Origin: Bradyrhizobium sp. AZCC 1719
GTDB taxonomy: Bacteria > Pseudomonadota > Alphaproteobacteria > Rhizobiales > Xanthobacteraceae
Length of the DNA: 64,000 nucleotides
Direction of reading: 5' to 3'
NCBI RefSeq assembly: GCF_036924525.1
Contig: NZ_JAZHRU010000001.1
Span: forward strand, 1,021,001 to 1,085,000
Below the pieces are notes generated by a model. The model saw nothing but the letters and a program-made list of their open reading frames with translations, was not told where the DNA came from and ran no database searches. The translations under genes and the position numbers were made by a program. Below, piece after piece: positions 32,886 to 41,791 of the stretch. The first letter of the stretch is position 1, and every line of letters begins with the position of its first letter.

Positions 32886-35090
32886 TCAACCGACGTCCGG
32901 CATTTCCTCCAGCAGCTTGTCGAGCGTGATCGGATAGTCGCGCACGCGAACGCCCGTGGCGTTGTAGACGGCGTTGGCGACCGCCGCTGCCACGCCGCAA
33001 ATGCCGAGCTCGGCGACGCCCTTGGCCTTCATCGGCGACGACATCGGGTCGGTCTCGTCGAGGAAGATCATGTCCTGATGCGGAATGTCGGCGTGAACCG
33101 GCACCTCGTACCCAGCGAGATCATGGTTGACGAAGAAGCCGGCGCGTTCGTCGACGACGAGTTCCTCCATCAGTGCCGCGCCCACGCCCATGGTCATCGC
33201 GCCGATCACTTGGCTGCGCGCGGTCTTCGGATTGAGAATGCGGCCGGCGGCACAGACCGCGAGCATCCGGCGCACCCGGATCTCGGCCGTGGCGACATCG
33301 ACGCCGACCTCGACGAAATGCGCGCCGAAGGTCGATTGCTGATACCTCTTGTCGACGTCGCCGTACTCAATGCCGTCCTCGGCACTGAGGCCGCTACCGC
33401 CCGCGGCCTGCGCCAGCGGCACGCGGCGATTACCCGAGCGAACCTCACCATCAGCGAACTCCGCTTCCGCCGAGTTGAAACCAAGTTTTTGCGCGACAGC
33501 CTCGCGCAGCTTGACGCATGCGGCATAAACGCCTGCGGTCGAGTTGTTGCCGCCCCATTGTCCGCCGGAGCCTGATGACACCGGGAAGGTCGAGTCTCCC
33601 AAACGCACCACTACTTTCTCCATCGGCACACCCATCATCTCGGCCGCGGTCTGCGCGATGATCGTGTAGCTGCCGGTGCCGATGTCGGTCATATCGGTCT
33701 CGACGGTTACAACGCCGTTGTTGTCGAGCCGCACGCGTGCGGCCGACTTCGTCAGCAAATTGTTGCGAAACGCGGCAGCGACCCCCATGCCGACCAGCCA
33801 ACGCCCGTCGCGAACCCTGCCCGGCTGCGGATTGCGCTTGTTCCAGCCGAAGCGCTCCGCGCCTGTCCGCAGGCACTCGGTGAGGCGGCGCTGCGAGAAC
33901 GGCCGCTCGGGCTTTTCCGGATCGACCTGGGTATCGTTGATGATACGGAATTCGATCGGATCCATGCCGAGCCGCTCGGCCATTTCGTCAACCGCGATTT
34001 CAAGCGCCATCATGCCCGATGCCTCGCCCGGCGCGCGCATGGCGTTGCCTTCGGGCAAGCTTAGTTCGGCGAGCCGCGTGGCGGTCATGCGGTTGGCGCC
34101 GGCATAAAGCAGCCGTGTCTGGGCGACCGCGCCCTCGGGCCTGCCGCCGGGCAGATTGCCGGACCACTCTTCATGACCGATGGCCGAGATTTTGCCATCC
34201 CTGCCCACGCCGATGCGGATGCGCTGGATCGTTGCGGGGCGATGTGTGGTGTTGTTGAAGACAAAGGGCCGCGGCAGCGCCACCTTCACGGGCCGCCCGG
34301 TTTCGCGCGCGCCGAGTGCTGCGAGCAATGCATCCGAACGAACGAACAGTTTCGAGCCGAAGCCGCCACCGATGAAGGGCGAGATCAGGCGAACGTTCTC
34401 CTTCGGAATGTCCAGCGTCTTCGCCACCTCCCCCACTCCCCAGGCGATCATCTGGTTCGAGGTCCAGAGCGTGAGCTTGTCGCCATTCCAGGCGGCGATC
34501 GAGGCATGCGGCTCCATCATCGCATGCGCCTGATCGGGCGTGGTGTAGCTAGCGTCGAGTTGAACCGGCGCTGCGGCGAATGCGTCGGCAAAATCACCGA
34601 CCGCGGTATCGGCCGGACCGCCGAACACAGCCCGGGGCTTGGCAATGTCCTTGACCGCCGCGAGATCGAAGGCGCCATCCGTTCGGACATAGTCGACGCG
34701 GACGAGTTCCGCGGCGGCGCGGGCCTGCTCGAAGGTATCGGCAACCACGAGCGCGATCGCCTGGTGGTAATGCTCGATGTCGGGACCGCCGAGCAGCTTC
34801 GCGGTGTTGCGGTCGCCCTTGCCGAGCTTGCCGGCATTATCCGCCGTGACGATGGCGCGCACACCGGGTGCCGACCTGGCGGCAGTGAGATCCATACCGG
34901 TGATCCGGCCCTTGGCAATGGCCGAGCCGATCACGTAGCCGTAAGCCGGATTTGAGACGCCCTCATGGTGCTCGTAGGCATAGCGCGCGGTGCCCGTGGT
35001 CTTGAGCGGACCATCGATGCGATCGGCGGGCTTACCGACCACCTTGAGCTGGTCGATCGGATTGATTGTGGCAGGGGTTTCGAATCTCAT
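32886..35090 (-). CDS. paoC: aldehyde oxidoreductase, molybdenum-binding subunit (PaoC-like)
   Basis: A 734-aa large subunit of the xanthine-oxidase family that carries the molybdenum cofactor and the active site. Mo-binding loops appear as FIGGGFGSKLF, GGQWGGNNSTAG and APGEASGMMALE. With the FAD and 2Fe-2S subunits just upstream it forms a periplasmic aldehyde oxidoreductase like E. coli PaoABC, which detoxifies aromatic aldehydes. The start ATG at 35090 lies 17 bp after paoB. The cofactor-inserting chaperone (PaoD/XdhC) is not visible in the window. Confidence 0.92.
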   Translation of the reverse strand: MRFETPATINPIDQLKVVGKPADRIDGPLKTTGTARYAYEHHEGVSNPAYGYVIGSAIAKGRITGMDLTAARSAPGVRAIVTADNAGKLGKGDRNTAKLLGGPDIEHYHQAIALVVADTFEQARAAAELVRVDYVRTDGAFDLAAVKDIAKPRAVFGGPADTAVGDFADAFAAAPVQLDASYTTPDQAHAMMEPHASIAAWNGDKLTLWTSNQMIAWGVGEVAKTLDIPKENVRLISPFIGGGFGSKLFVRSDALLAALGARETGRPVKVALPRPFVFNNTTHRPATIQRIRIGVGRDGKISAIGHEEWSGNLPGGRPEGAVAQTRLLYAGANRMTATRLAELSLPEGNAMRAPGEASGMMALEIAVDEMAERLGMDPIEFRIINDTQVDPEKPERPFSQRRLTECLRTGAERFGWNKRNPQPGRVRDGRWLVGMGVAAAFRNNLLTKSAARVRLDNNGVVTVETDMTDIGTGSYTIIAQTAAEMMGVPMEKVVVRLGDSTFPVSSGSGGQWGGNNSTAGVYAACVKLREAVAQKLGFNSAEAEFADGEVRSGNRRVPLAQAAGGSGLSAEDGIEYGDVDKRYQQSTFGAHFVEVGVDVATAEIRVRRMLAVCAAGRILNPKTARSQVIGAMTMGVGAALMEELVVDERAGFFVNHDLAGYEVPVHADIPHQDMIFLDETDPMSSPMKAKGVAELGICGVAAAVANAVYNATGVRVRDYPITLDKLLEEMPDVG

Positions 35091-35106
35091 GGATCAACCT
35101 TTCGGA

Positions 35107-36057
35107 TCAGCCTTTCGCTTCAGCCAGCACGGCGCCCAACGTGCGTTCGGCCAGCGCAACCTTGAATGCATTCTCGCGCGTCGGCCTGGCGTCGGCGAGC
35201 AACTGTGCGGCGACCGCCTTGGCGCCACGCGGCATCTGGGCCTCGGCCGCCTCGACACGCCATGGCCTGTGCGCGACGCCGCCGAGCGCGACACGCCCTG
35301 TTCCGTCGCGCTGCACGATCGCAGCCACCGATACCAGCGCGAAGGCGTAGGAGGCGCGGTCGCGCACCTTGCGGTAGATCTGTTTGCCGCCGACGGGTTT
35401 TGGCAGCGTCACCGCCGTGATCAATTCGCCCGGCATCAACGTCGTTTCGATATGCGGCGTATCGCCGGGCAGACGGTAAAATTCGGCGATCGGGATCGTT
35501 CGCGTCGCGCCGTCGGGCCGCACGGTTTCGACGGTGGCATCGAGCGCGCGCATCGCCACCGCCATGTCGCTCGGATGGGTCGCGATGCAGGCTTCGCTTG
35601 CGCCTACGACAGCATGCTGGCGGCTGAAGCCGCCGATCGCCGCACAGCCGCTGCCGGGCTTCCGTTTATTGCAGGATTGATTGGTGTCATAGAAGTAAGG
35701 GCAGCGCGTTCGCTGCAGCAGATTGCCTGCCGTCGTCGCCATGTTGCGCAGTTGCCCCGAGGCGCCCGCGAGCAGCGCGCGCGACAATACGCCGTAGTCG
35801 CGCCGCACGCGCGTGTCCGCGGCGAGATCGGTGTTGCGGACCAGCGCGCCGATGCGTAGTCCGCCCTCTTGCGTCGGCTCGATCTTGTCGAGTGCAAGGC
35901 CGTTGACGTCGATCAGATGGGCCGGCGTCTCGATCTCGAGTTTCATCAGGTCCAGGAGATTGGTGCCACCGGCGATGAATTTGGCATCCGGCTTGCGCAT
36001 CGCGGAAGCGGCAGCCTCAGCCGGCGTGCGGGCGCGTTCGTAGGTGAATGATCTCAT
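35107..36057 (-). CDS. paoB: aldehyde oxidoreductase, FAD-binding subunit (PaoB-like)
   Basis: A 316-aa FAD subunit. [20 protein letters not shown] binds FAD. The PaoB-specific insertion with four cysteines ([11 protein letters not shown] and KRKPGSGC plus neighbours) would carry an extra 4Fe-4S cluster, as in E. coli PaoB. The ATG at 36057 overlaps the paoA stop by four bases. Passes electrons from the Mo subunit to the 2Fe-2S subunit. Confidence 0.92.
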   Translation of the reverse strand: MRSFTYERARTPAEAAASAMRKPDAKFIAGGTNLLDLMKLEIETPAHLIDVNGLALDKIEPTQEGGLRIGALVRNTDLAADTRVRRDYGVLSRALLAGASGQLRNMATTAGNLLQRTRCPYFYDTNQSCNKRKPGSGCAAIGGFSRQHAVVGASEACIATHPSDMAVAMRALDATVETVRPDGATRTIPIAEFYRLPGDTPHIETTLMPGELITAVTLPKPVGGKQIYRKVRDRASYAFALVSVAAIVQRDGTGRVALGGVAHRPWRVEAAEAQMPRGAKAVAAQLLADARPTRENAFKVALAERTLGAVLAEAKG

Positions 36058-36704
36058 GCGGGCCTCCCGGCGACTTCCGATATAGCCTCGGCGATGTTGG
36101 AATAGGCGCCGCAACGGCAGATATTGCCGCTCATGCGCTCGCGGAGCTCGGAATTGCTGAGTTGCGGCGGCGCGTTCAGGTCGGTGCTGACGTGGCTCGG
36201 GATGCCGGCCTTGATCTCGTCGAGCACTGCGACGGCCGAGCAAATTTGTCCCGGCGTGCAATAGCCGCATTGGTAGCCGTCATGCTTGACGAAAGCGGCC
36301 TGCATTGGGTGCATGTTCTCGGGCGTGCCGAGCCCCTCGACGGTCGTGATGCGCTCGCCCTCGTGCATCACGGCGAGCGTCATGCAGGAATTGATCCGCC
36401 TTCCGCCAACGATGACGGTGCAGGCGCCGCACTGGCCGTGATCACAGCCCTTCTTGGTGCCGGTGAGACGCAGGTGCTCGCGCAGCGCGTCGAGCAGCGT
36501 GGTTCTCGGGTCGAGCGTAAGGCCGCGCGCCGCTCCGTTTACGGTGAAGGAGACTTTCCATACGGCAGAGACTTCAGCGACGGCAGCCTCCACGGCAGGC
36601 ACCTGGGCATAGACGATGGATGGCGCCGCCGTCAGCGCTATTGATGCGGCGCTTCCCGCCAACAGTTTACGCCGCGATAATTCGAAGTCGCTCGGACTTT
36701 TCAT
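36054..36704 (-). CDS. paoA: aldehyde oxidoreductase, 2Fe-2S subunit with Tat signal (PaoA-like)
   Basis: A 216-aa iron-sulfur subunit. The N-terminus has a twin-arginine motif SRRKLLAG followed by a hydrophobic stretch and an AQ cleavage site, so the whole complex goes out folded. Two 2Fe-2S motifs: [11 protein letters not shown] with INSC, and CGYCTPGQ with CRCGAY. It is the first gene of the pao operon. The operon regulator may have been the LysR gene whose remains lie 265 bp upstream. Confidence 0.93.
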   Translation of the reverse strand: MKSPSDFELSRRKLLAGSAASIALTAAPSIVYAQVPAVEAAVAEVSAVWKVSFTVNGAARGLTLDPRTTLLDALREHLRLTGTKKGCDHGQCGACTVIVGGRRINSCMTLAVMHEGERITTVEGLGTPENMHPMQAAFVKHDGYQCGYCTPGQICSAVAVLDEIKAGIPSHVSTDLNAPPQLSNSELRERMSGNICRCGAYSNIAEAISEVAGRPA

Positions 36705-36901
36705 GTCGTGTTCCCGTTTGTGCTTTTCGCCCGGATCACGTTCGAGGTAGGCGCGGTCTTTACCGCTGCCCGCGTGAAATATCCGGCTGCGCTCGTGTAA
36801 CTGCGCCGCGTTTCGGCTGTTCCTGGCCGGCGTTCACGTTTGATAGAGCGCGACGGTGCGAGCGACGCCGGCCCCAACATCTAGCTGCCACAGGCCGCTC
36901 T

Positions 36902-36947
36902 ATTAGATTGCAGAATTGATTTGCATTAGATGGCAGAATTGATTTGC
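36902..36947. repeat. tandem 23-bp direct repeat upstream of paoA
   Basis: Units at 36902-36924 and 36925-36947 differ at one base (22/23 identical) and follow each other without gap. They lie between paoA and the LysR relic and are probably a duplicated operator or a slippage product. The rest of the 264-bp gap between paoA and the relic shows no gene. Confidence 0.85.
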
Positions 36948-36968
36948 GCCTATGAATTGGATTCATGA

Positions 36969-37107
36969 ATGGCGCGGCAAAACATCAGCGATCTCACCGC
37001 GTTCCTTGCAGTGGCGCGAAAGAAGCTTCACCCGGGCGGCGGCGCAGCTCGGTGTTTCACGCCGCCCTCTGCTGTGCTGGTTGAGGCGCTGCGTTACCGG
37101 CGCTGAC
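36969..37107 (+). pseudogene. LysR-family regulator remnant
   Basis: The ATG at 36969 encodes MARQNISDLTAFLAVAR; a shift of frame after that continues as ERSFTRAAAQLGVS in another frame. Together they form the N-terminal helix-turn-helix of a LysR regulator. After about 35 codons the match stops in a stretch with several frame changes and stops; nothing of the effector domain remains. It is divergent from paoABC, the normal place for its regulator. Confidence 0.82.
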
Positions 37108-37117
37108 GCTTGTTGCC

Positions 37118-37154
37118 GGCCCAACAAAAGGGCCGCAGGCGAACCTGCGGCCCT
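37118..37154 (-). terminator. minus-strand hairpin terminator with UUCG loop
   Basis: AGGGCCGCAGG and its complement form a perfect 11-bp stem around a CGAA loop, read as TTCG on the minus strand, then CCTTTTG. It could end transcripts coming from the gene at 37325-37537. Between 37155 and 37324 only short open frames are visible. Confidence 0.75.
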
Positions 37155-37324
37155 CTCTCCTGGAAGGGTCCATCACTGATTTGTGCAGACCTTCATGGTT
37201 TCCATGCTGGTTTCGGCCGCCATCCGGGCACGGCTCCAATGATGCCGGCAACGCGCGAGAGAATCGATTGTTCCGGTTTTTCCCGATCGAACGGGGATGA
37301 GCCGTCGGCCAAAGCGGCGGCGAA

Positions 37325-37537
37325 CTAGTCCTCCCGGGGTCCTTCCAGGCTTTTGAGATATTTGAGCCCTTCGACCGCCAGTAACTCCGTGTCGGTCTCC
37401 CCCGCCATGCAGCGCTGTCGTATAAAACGCTGGAGGCTGGCGCGCCGGGCGTCGTTCTCGTCGATACCGCTGTGGATCAGCAGGTAGACGCTCCAGGCCC
37501 GTGCAAGGGCGGCTTCTACGATATCGGGGCTGTTCAT
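37325..37537 (-). CDS. small hypothetical protein
   Basis: A 70-aa soluble protein starting MNSPDIVEAALARAW with AAGGAG five bases upstream of the ATG at 37537. It has no signal or membrane span and is mostly helical. I do not recognise it beyond a resemblance to small rhizobial hypotheticals. A minus-strand hairpin terminator lies about 170 bp downstream. Confidence 0.65.
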   Translation of the reverse strand: MNSPDIVEAALARAWSVYLLIHSGIDENDARRASLQRFIRQRCMAGETDTELLAVEGLKYLKSLEGPRED

Positions 37538-37751
37538 CCAGCTCTCCTTGCAAATGCTCCGCAAGGTTACTTTGCCAATTTTTCCCGTCAATCGACGGCA
37601 GACTATCCGCTTGATCTTCTTGATTGGTCGCCACGGAACAGAACAAAATCGACGATCGGGAACTTGTGGGGTGATGCGCGAACTGCAGCGGCGCGAAAGG
37701 GTCGCGCCCGCGCGGCGCGGCCGGTGTAGCCCACGCGGATGCCAGTGGCGT

Positions 37752-38399
37752 TCAGCCGAGCCCCATCTCGACCGCGATCCGGATCAAGTCCGAATGGTTC
37801 TTGGCGCCGAGCTTCTGCTTGAGCAGCGAGGTGGTGTTGGCCACCGTTTTGTAAGAAATCTCCAGCGCGTCGGCGACCTCGACGATCTTGTCACCACGGC
37901 CCAACAGCCGCAGGATTTCCAGCTCGCGCGCCGTCATCAGCGATGCCGGATTGGCCTTGATTGACGCGCCTGAAAACGTCACTGCCTCCGCCAGTTGCGG
38001 TGAAATGAAATTCTCGCCCGCAGCAACCTTGCGGACGGCCCTCACCAGCATCCGGGGATCGTCGCCCTTCGAAACATAGCCCTGGGCGCCCATCTCGATG
38101 GCGCGAACGACGAACGCCGGATCGTCATTCATGCTAAACATGATGATCCTGGCGCCCGGATCGTCCTTGCGGATGCGCCGCATCAGCTCGAAGCCGGAAA
38201 CGTCGGGAAGCTTGATGTCGATAACCGTGACGTCGGGCTTCCTGGCAACGTAGGCGCGGTGGCCGGACTTGGCGTCGGTGGCCTCCTCGATCTTGACGGA
38301 ATTGTCCGAGGCGAACAGCGAACGGCAACCGGACAGGACCACCGGATGGTCGTCGACGATCAATACCTTCGTTGCCGATCTCGTGGAATTTTGCATCAT
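37752..38399 (-). CDS. NarL/FixJ-family response regulator
   Basis: A 215-aa regulator. Receiver with IVDDHPVVLSG and phospho-acceptor Asp61 (VIDIKLPDVSG); LuxR-type helix-turn-helix at about 145-205 (MTARELEILRLLGRGDKIVEVAD). It is divergent from a NarX-like kinase, 74 bp apart, and is its likely partner. The start is ATGATG at 38399 with AAAGGGG before it. The regulon is unknown; the closest gene clusters are pao and the NTF2-like protein. Confidence 0.92.
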   Translation of the reverse strand: MMQNSTRSATKVLIVDDHPVVLSGCRSLFASDNSVKIEEATDAKSGHRAYVARKPDVTVIDIKLPDVSGFELMRRIRKDDPGARIIMFSMNDDPAFVVRAIEMGAQGYVSKGDDPRMLVRAVRKVAAGENFISPQLAEAVTFSGASIKANPASLMTARELEILRLLGRGDKIVEVADALEISYKTVANTTSLLKQKLGAKNHSDLIRIAVEMGLG

Positions 38400-38473
38400 C
38401 CATCCCCTTTCGGGATAAATAAGCGGTTGGCGGTATTTGAAAAGAGAAATCTTGGGTTGCGGGAACTAAAATA

Positions 38474-39832
38474 GTGCAAATGTGGGAAAGGCTTTCTCTC
38501 AGAACGCGGTTGTTGCTGCCGCTCGGCCTGATGTTCGTGGCCGCCCTGCTGGCCGGAGCCGTTTCGCTCCAGATCTTTGCCTCTGCGCAACTTGTGGAGG
38601 AAGCCGAGCCAGGGACTCGCTCGGCCAGAACAGTCGCGGCGGCGCTCAACGCTGCGCTTCGAGCCTCGGCCAATCCGCAAACAACTCTCGATGCGTTCGT
38701 GCAATCGCTTGGAACGTCGGAAACAATCCGGTTTCGACGCCTCGGGACCGACCTCGATGTTTACCCTCCCGAGGTGCAGACTCCCCTTGGAACGGTGCCT
38801 GACTGGTTCGTCCACCTCCTCGCCATCCCCGAAATCGGGACAGCCTTCCCCGTGATGGTCGAGGGGAAGCAGGTCGGCGATATCGTATTTGCGCCGGACA
38901 TGTCCGCCGACATCTACGAAAAGTGGATCGGATTTCTGGCGATCGCCTGCTCCGGGATTGGCCTGATGCTGCTGACGGGGGCGATTGCCCACTTCACCGT
39001 GCGTTCCGCATTGGTGCCGCTGCAAAATCTGGGCGACGGCCTGACCCGCATGCGAACGGGGAATTACGACCAGCTAATTTCCCCTGCCGGTCCGCCCGAG
39101 ATCCGCAGGAGCGCGCAGGAAGCCAACGAACTCGCCCGCACCCTCAATCGCCTCAGCCAGGATAATCGTAGCCTGCTGCGCAGGATCGTGTCGCTGCAGG
39201 ATGACGAGCGGCAGGACATGGCGCGCGAGCTCCATGATGAGCTCGGGCCGCTGCTGTTCGGGATCCGCGCCAACACGGTGGCGCTCCTGGAAACCATCCC
39301 GTCCGCTAACGCGGAGTTGAGGAGCGCGGCCGATGGCATTCTGCAGTCGGTCGAAACATTGCAGCAGGCGAATCGCCGCATCCTCGACCGCCTGCGGCCG
39401 CTCTACATTCAGGAGCTCGGGCTGGAGAAGAGCATCCAGACGCTGCTGCGGAATGCGAAGGCGCAGTCGCCTGATCTCAAAGTGACGTCGCAGATCGACG
39501 CTGATCTGAACGAGGTCGATGGCCTGCTGTCGCAGACGGTCTATCGCGTGATCCAGGAGGCGGTGACAAATGTGCTCCGCCACGCCAAAGCGAAATCGAT
39601 GCATGTCGCGACAGGCATCAACGAGCGCGAAGTGATCGTGGAAGTGTCCGACGACGGCGTTGGCTTTCCGGCAGATCGGATGTTCGGCCGGGGGCTGACA
39701 GGAATGCTGGAGCGCGTTCGGGCGCTGAGCGGGACGCTTGAGTTGCTGCGCGAGGCAGGGCGCACCTGCATTCGTTGCCGGCTTCCAGCGGGCGATTCCG
39801 CCTCACAGTCGCAACACGCAGAACGGAGTTAA
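38474..39832 (+). CDS. sensor histidine kinase, HisKA_3 type (NarX-like)
   Basis: A 452-aa membrane kinase. First span at about 11-32, a periplasmic sensor of about 115 residues, second span at about 151-176, a HAMP linker, then a HisKA_3 dimerisation domain with phospho-acceptor His254 in DMARELHDELG. The HATPase part shows VIQEAVTNVLRHAKA and VSDDGVGFP. It starts at a GTG (38474) with GGGAAC upstream; an ATG two codons later is possible. Pairs with the divergent NarL-type regulator. Confidence 0.9.
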   Translation: MQMWERLSLRTRLLLPLGLMFVAALLAGAVSLQIFASAQLVEEAEPGTRSARTVAAALNAALRASANPQTTLDAFVQSLGTSETIRFRRLGTDLDVYPPEVQTPLGTVPDWFVHLLAIPEIGTAFPVMVEGKQVGDIVFAPDMSADIYEKWIGFLAIACSGIGLMLLTGAIAHFTVRSALVPLQNLGDGLTRMRTGNYDQLISPAGPPEIRRSAQEANELARTLNRLSQDNRSLLRRIVSLQDDERQDMARELHDELGPLLFGIRANTVALLETIPSANAELRSAADGILQSVETLQQANRRILDRLRPLYIQELGLEKSIQTLLRNAKAQSPDLKVTSQIDADLNEVDGLLSQTVYRVIQEAVTNVLRHAKAKSMHVATGINEREVIVEVSDDGVGFPADRMFGRGLTGMLERVRALSGTLELLREAGRTCIRCRLPAGDSASQSQHAERS

Positions 39833-39835
39833 CGA

Positions 39836-40297
39836 TCAGTCGCCAACGGCGGCAACTTCCCGGCACAACGCCTGGCCCGAGGGGGCACAGGTGGTGCGCA
39901 GGATCTTGGCGTCGCGCGAAAAGGTGAATGCGATGCGGACGGGCGCACCTTCGTGGCTCAGATAATCGAGCACGACGCCGTCGGTGGTCGGCGTGATTTC
40001 CTCCAGCCCGAATGCGGTGGGTGCGATCGCATCGAGGCGCGGCCGCCAGTAGGATTCGAGTCCGGCGCGACCTTCACTGACCTTGGCCTCGCCGCACCGG
40101 CATTCGGCCATCGCGTCATCCGCATAGAGGTCGAGCAATGTCACGAGGTCGCGCTTGCGGCACGCGTCCAACCAGTCGACCACCAATGCCACCTGATCGA
40201 AATCATCAGCCAATTCCGCGATCCTATCCACGTTGCCATACCTTGTCCCGAGGGGTGACGCGGGTGATGGAGTATGGCGATCGTCGTGAATGGACAC
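39836..40297 (-). CDS. NTF2/SnoaL-like protein
   Basis: A 153-aa NTF2-fold protein. The core shows VVDWLDACRKRDLVTLLDLYADDA and VSEGRAGLESYWRPRL, the usual cone-shaped fold helices and strands. Cysteines at MAECRC and TTCAPSG are of unknown role. The start is a GTG at 40297. It is convergent with the kinase gene (3 bp). Function cannot be told from the fold. Confidence 0.75.
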   Translation of the reverse strand: MSIHDDRHTPSPASPLGTRYGNVDRIAELADDFDQVALVVDWLDACRKRDLVTLLDLYADDAMAECRCGEAKVSEGRAGLESYWRPRLDAIAPTAFGLEEITPTTDGVVLDYLSHEGAPVRIAFTFSRDAKILRTTCAPSGQALCREVAAVGD

Positions 40298-40387
40298 TGA
40301 ACAGCCTGTTTCCGGAACTCACCGTGGTACTAAAATGATAGTGCGGAACAAAGGTTCCATTAGGCTAGTCCGGACGAATACGGGGTC

Positions 40388-41155
40388 TCAGGCCCGACGC
40401 TGCGCGCGCCACCACACACCGAAAGCGATGACGACTGCAAAGGCCAGCGTGAACCAGGTGATGGCGTATTGCAGGTGATCGTCCTTGAGCCGCACGGAGA
40501 GCGGTCCGGGCTTCGGAATGCCGCTTTCGGGCACCGGTTGTTCCAGATCGACATAAAACGGCGCGACGGCCTTACCGCCCTCGCCCCAGCCGAGCGCGCG
40601 CGCCATCGCGAGATGATCGCGGGTGAACCAAAGCCGTTTTGCCGCGCTCTCCGGCGGCGTCAGCGTGCCGGCGCTCTCGGGAAAACGGATATAGCCGGTG
40701 AGCTGCACCGGGTCACCGGTGATGAGCCGTCTTACGGCGCGATCCTGCTGGGCGCGGTCCTGCATCGTGTTCTGTACGAAGCCGGTATTGACCACGATGG
40801 TGTTGCCATCGGCGAGTTGCGCCGGCAGGAACGCCCAGGTGCCGGGGCCGGAGACATCGTCGCGCACCGCGGAGCCTGCGCTATAGACCATCGCGTCTGG
40901 CAACGGCGCGTAGGTGGCGGTAAAGCTGATGCGGCGGAATTCGTCCTTGGCCGCCGTCAGCGCATTCCACTGCGCTTGCGCCGGCAGTGCCTCAGGCGCA
41001 GCGGCGAGTCGCTCGTTCAGCATCGCGATCAGCGCGTGCTTTTCGACCCGGCGCTGCAATTGCCAGACGCCAAGGCCCGCGAAGACCGCCACCATGATCA
41101 GCGTGAAGACGGCAAAGCCGGCAACCGGCCGCCGCCGCGACGAAAGGCCGGTCAT
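40388..41155 (-). CDS. SURF1 family cytochrome oxidase assembly protein
   Basis: A 255-aa assembly factor that helps insert haem a into oxidase subunit I. An N-terminal membrane span (about 10-32) with FAGLGVWQLQR and a C-terminal span (about 230-250) enclose the periplasmic domain containing VNTGFVQ and the GYIRFPESAG region. It overlaps the DUF983 gene by four bases (41152-41155). It closes the cox operon, last gene on the minus strand. Confidence 0.93.
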   Translation of the reverse strand: MTGLSSRRRPVAGFAVFTLIMVAVFAGLGVWQLQRRVEKHALIAMLNERLAAAPEALPAQAQWNALTAAKDEFRRISFTATYAPLPDAMVYSAGSAVRDDVSGPGTWAFLPAQLADGNTIVVNTGFVQNTMQDRAQQDRAVRRLITGDPVQLTGYIRFPESAGTLTPPESAAKRLWFTRDHLAMARALGWGEGGKAVAPFYVDLEQPVPESGIPKPGPLSVRLKDDHLQYAITWFTLAFAVVIAFGVWWRAQRRA

Positions 41156-41538
41156 TTCGGCTCGCGGTCGATTAGCCGGCCTGGCGCCGCCTTGTGATGG
41201 AATTGCAGTGCGATCAGCAGCGACTTCATCGAGCGTAACGGCAGAAGCGTGGTCGCTGCGATCAGCGGCAGCCAGAGCGCCGCATGCAGCCAGAACGGCG
41301 GCTGATATTTGACTTCGACGATCAGGGCGGCGGTGACTACGATGGCGCCCGCCAGCATGATGATGAAGATCGCAGGGCCGTCGCCGGAATCGATGAAGGC
41401 GTAGTCGAGCCCGCAAGCTTCGCAATTCGGGCGCAGGTCGAGGAAGCCCGCATAGAGCTTGCCCTTGCCGCAACGCGGGCAGCGGCAGGCGAGGCCGCGG
41501 AGTGCGCTCTGAGTTAGTGTGGGTGAAGTGTCAGCCAT
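41152..41538 (-). CDS. DUF983 family protein
   Basis: A 128-aa membrane protein with two spans (about 55-75 and 85-103) and a zinc-ribbon-like pair of CxxC motifs in CPRCGKGKLY and CEACGLDY at the N-terminal side. DUF983 genes are commonly found in alphaproteobacterial oxidase operons, between ctaE and SURF1, as here. Role unknown, probably in oxidase or haem assembly. Overlaps SURF1 by four bases. Confidence 0.9.
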   Translation of the reverse strand: MADTSPTLTQSALRGLACRCPRCGKGKLYAGFLDLRPNCEACGLDYAFIDSGDGPAIFIIMLAGAIVVTAALIVEVKYQPPFWLHAALWLPLIAATTLLPLRSMKSLLIALQFHHKAAPGRLIDREPK

Positions 41539-41547
41539 CGACTTTTC

Positions 41548-41740
41548 CTTCCCTCTCCCCTTGTGGGAGAGGGTGGCGCCTCACGAAGTGAGGCGACGGG
41601 TGAGGGGTTCTCTCCGCGGAGACAGACCCCTCATCCGCCTTCGCTTCGCGAAGGCACCTTCTCCCAACCTAACTCGGGTTTACCCGAGTTAGGTATTTCA
41701 ATTTGTCGAAGTCGGATAAATCCGACTTCGGAGAAGGGTA
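41548..41740. repeat. composite nested palindromic repeat, family F
   Basis: Modules in order: CCCTCTCCCCTTGTGGGAGAGGG hairpin (41554-41576 area), GCCTCACGAAGTGAGGC, CTCTCCGCGGAGAC, CCTTCGCTTCGCGAAGG, then a 12-bp-arm hairpin at 41667-41694 (loop TTTA) and an 11-bp-arm hairpin at 41707-41730 (loop AA), ending in GGAGAAGGG. The last two hairpins interrupt a CTTCTCCC..GGAGAAGGG module, so they look inserted. Confidence 0.8.
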
Positions 41741-41741
41741 A

Positions 41742-41773
41742 GAGAAAAGGGCGGTCCTTCCGACCGCCCCTTG
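41742..41773 (-). terminator. minus-strand terminator between ctaE and DUF983
   Basis: GGGCGGTC and GACCGCCC form an 8-bp stem around CTTCC; on the minus strand it ends in CCCTTTTCTC. It sits 19 bp after ctaE and would cut or reduce transcription into DUF983 and SURF1. Confidence 0.65.
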
Positions 41774-41791
41774 TAGCACGTCAAGCCTGCA

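Noticed and set aside
37173..37223. Possible 16-codon peptide MAAETSMETMKVCTNQ before the UUCG hairpin
   Set aside because: Position before a terminator is suggestive, but there is no ribosome-binding site and it is too short to support.
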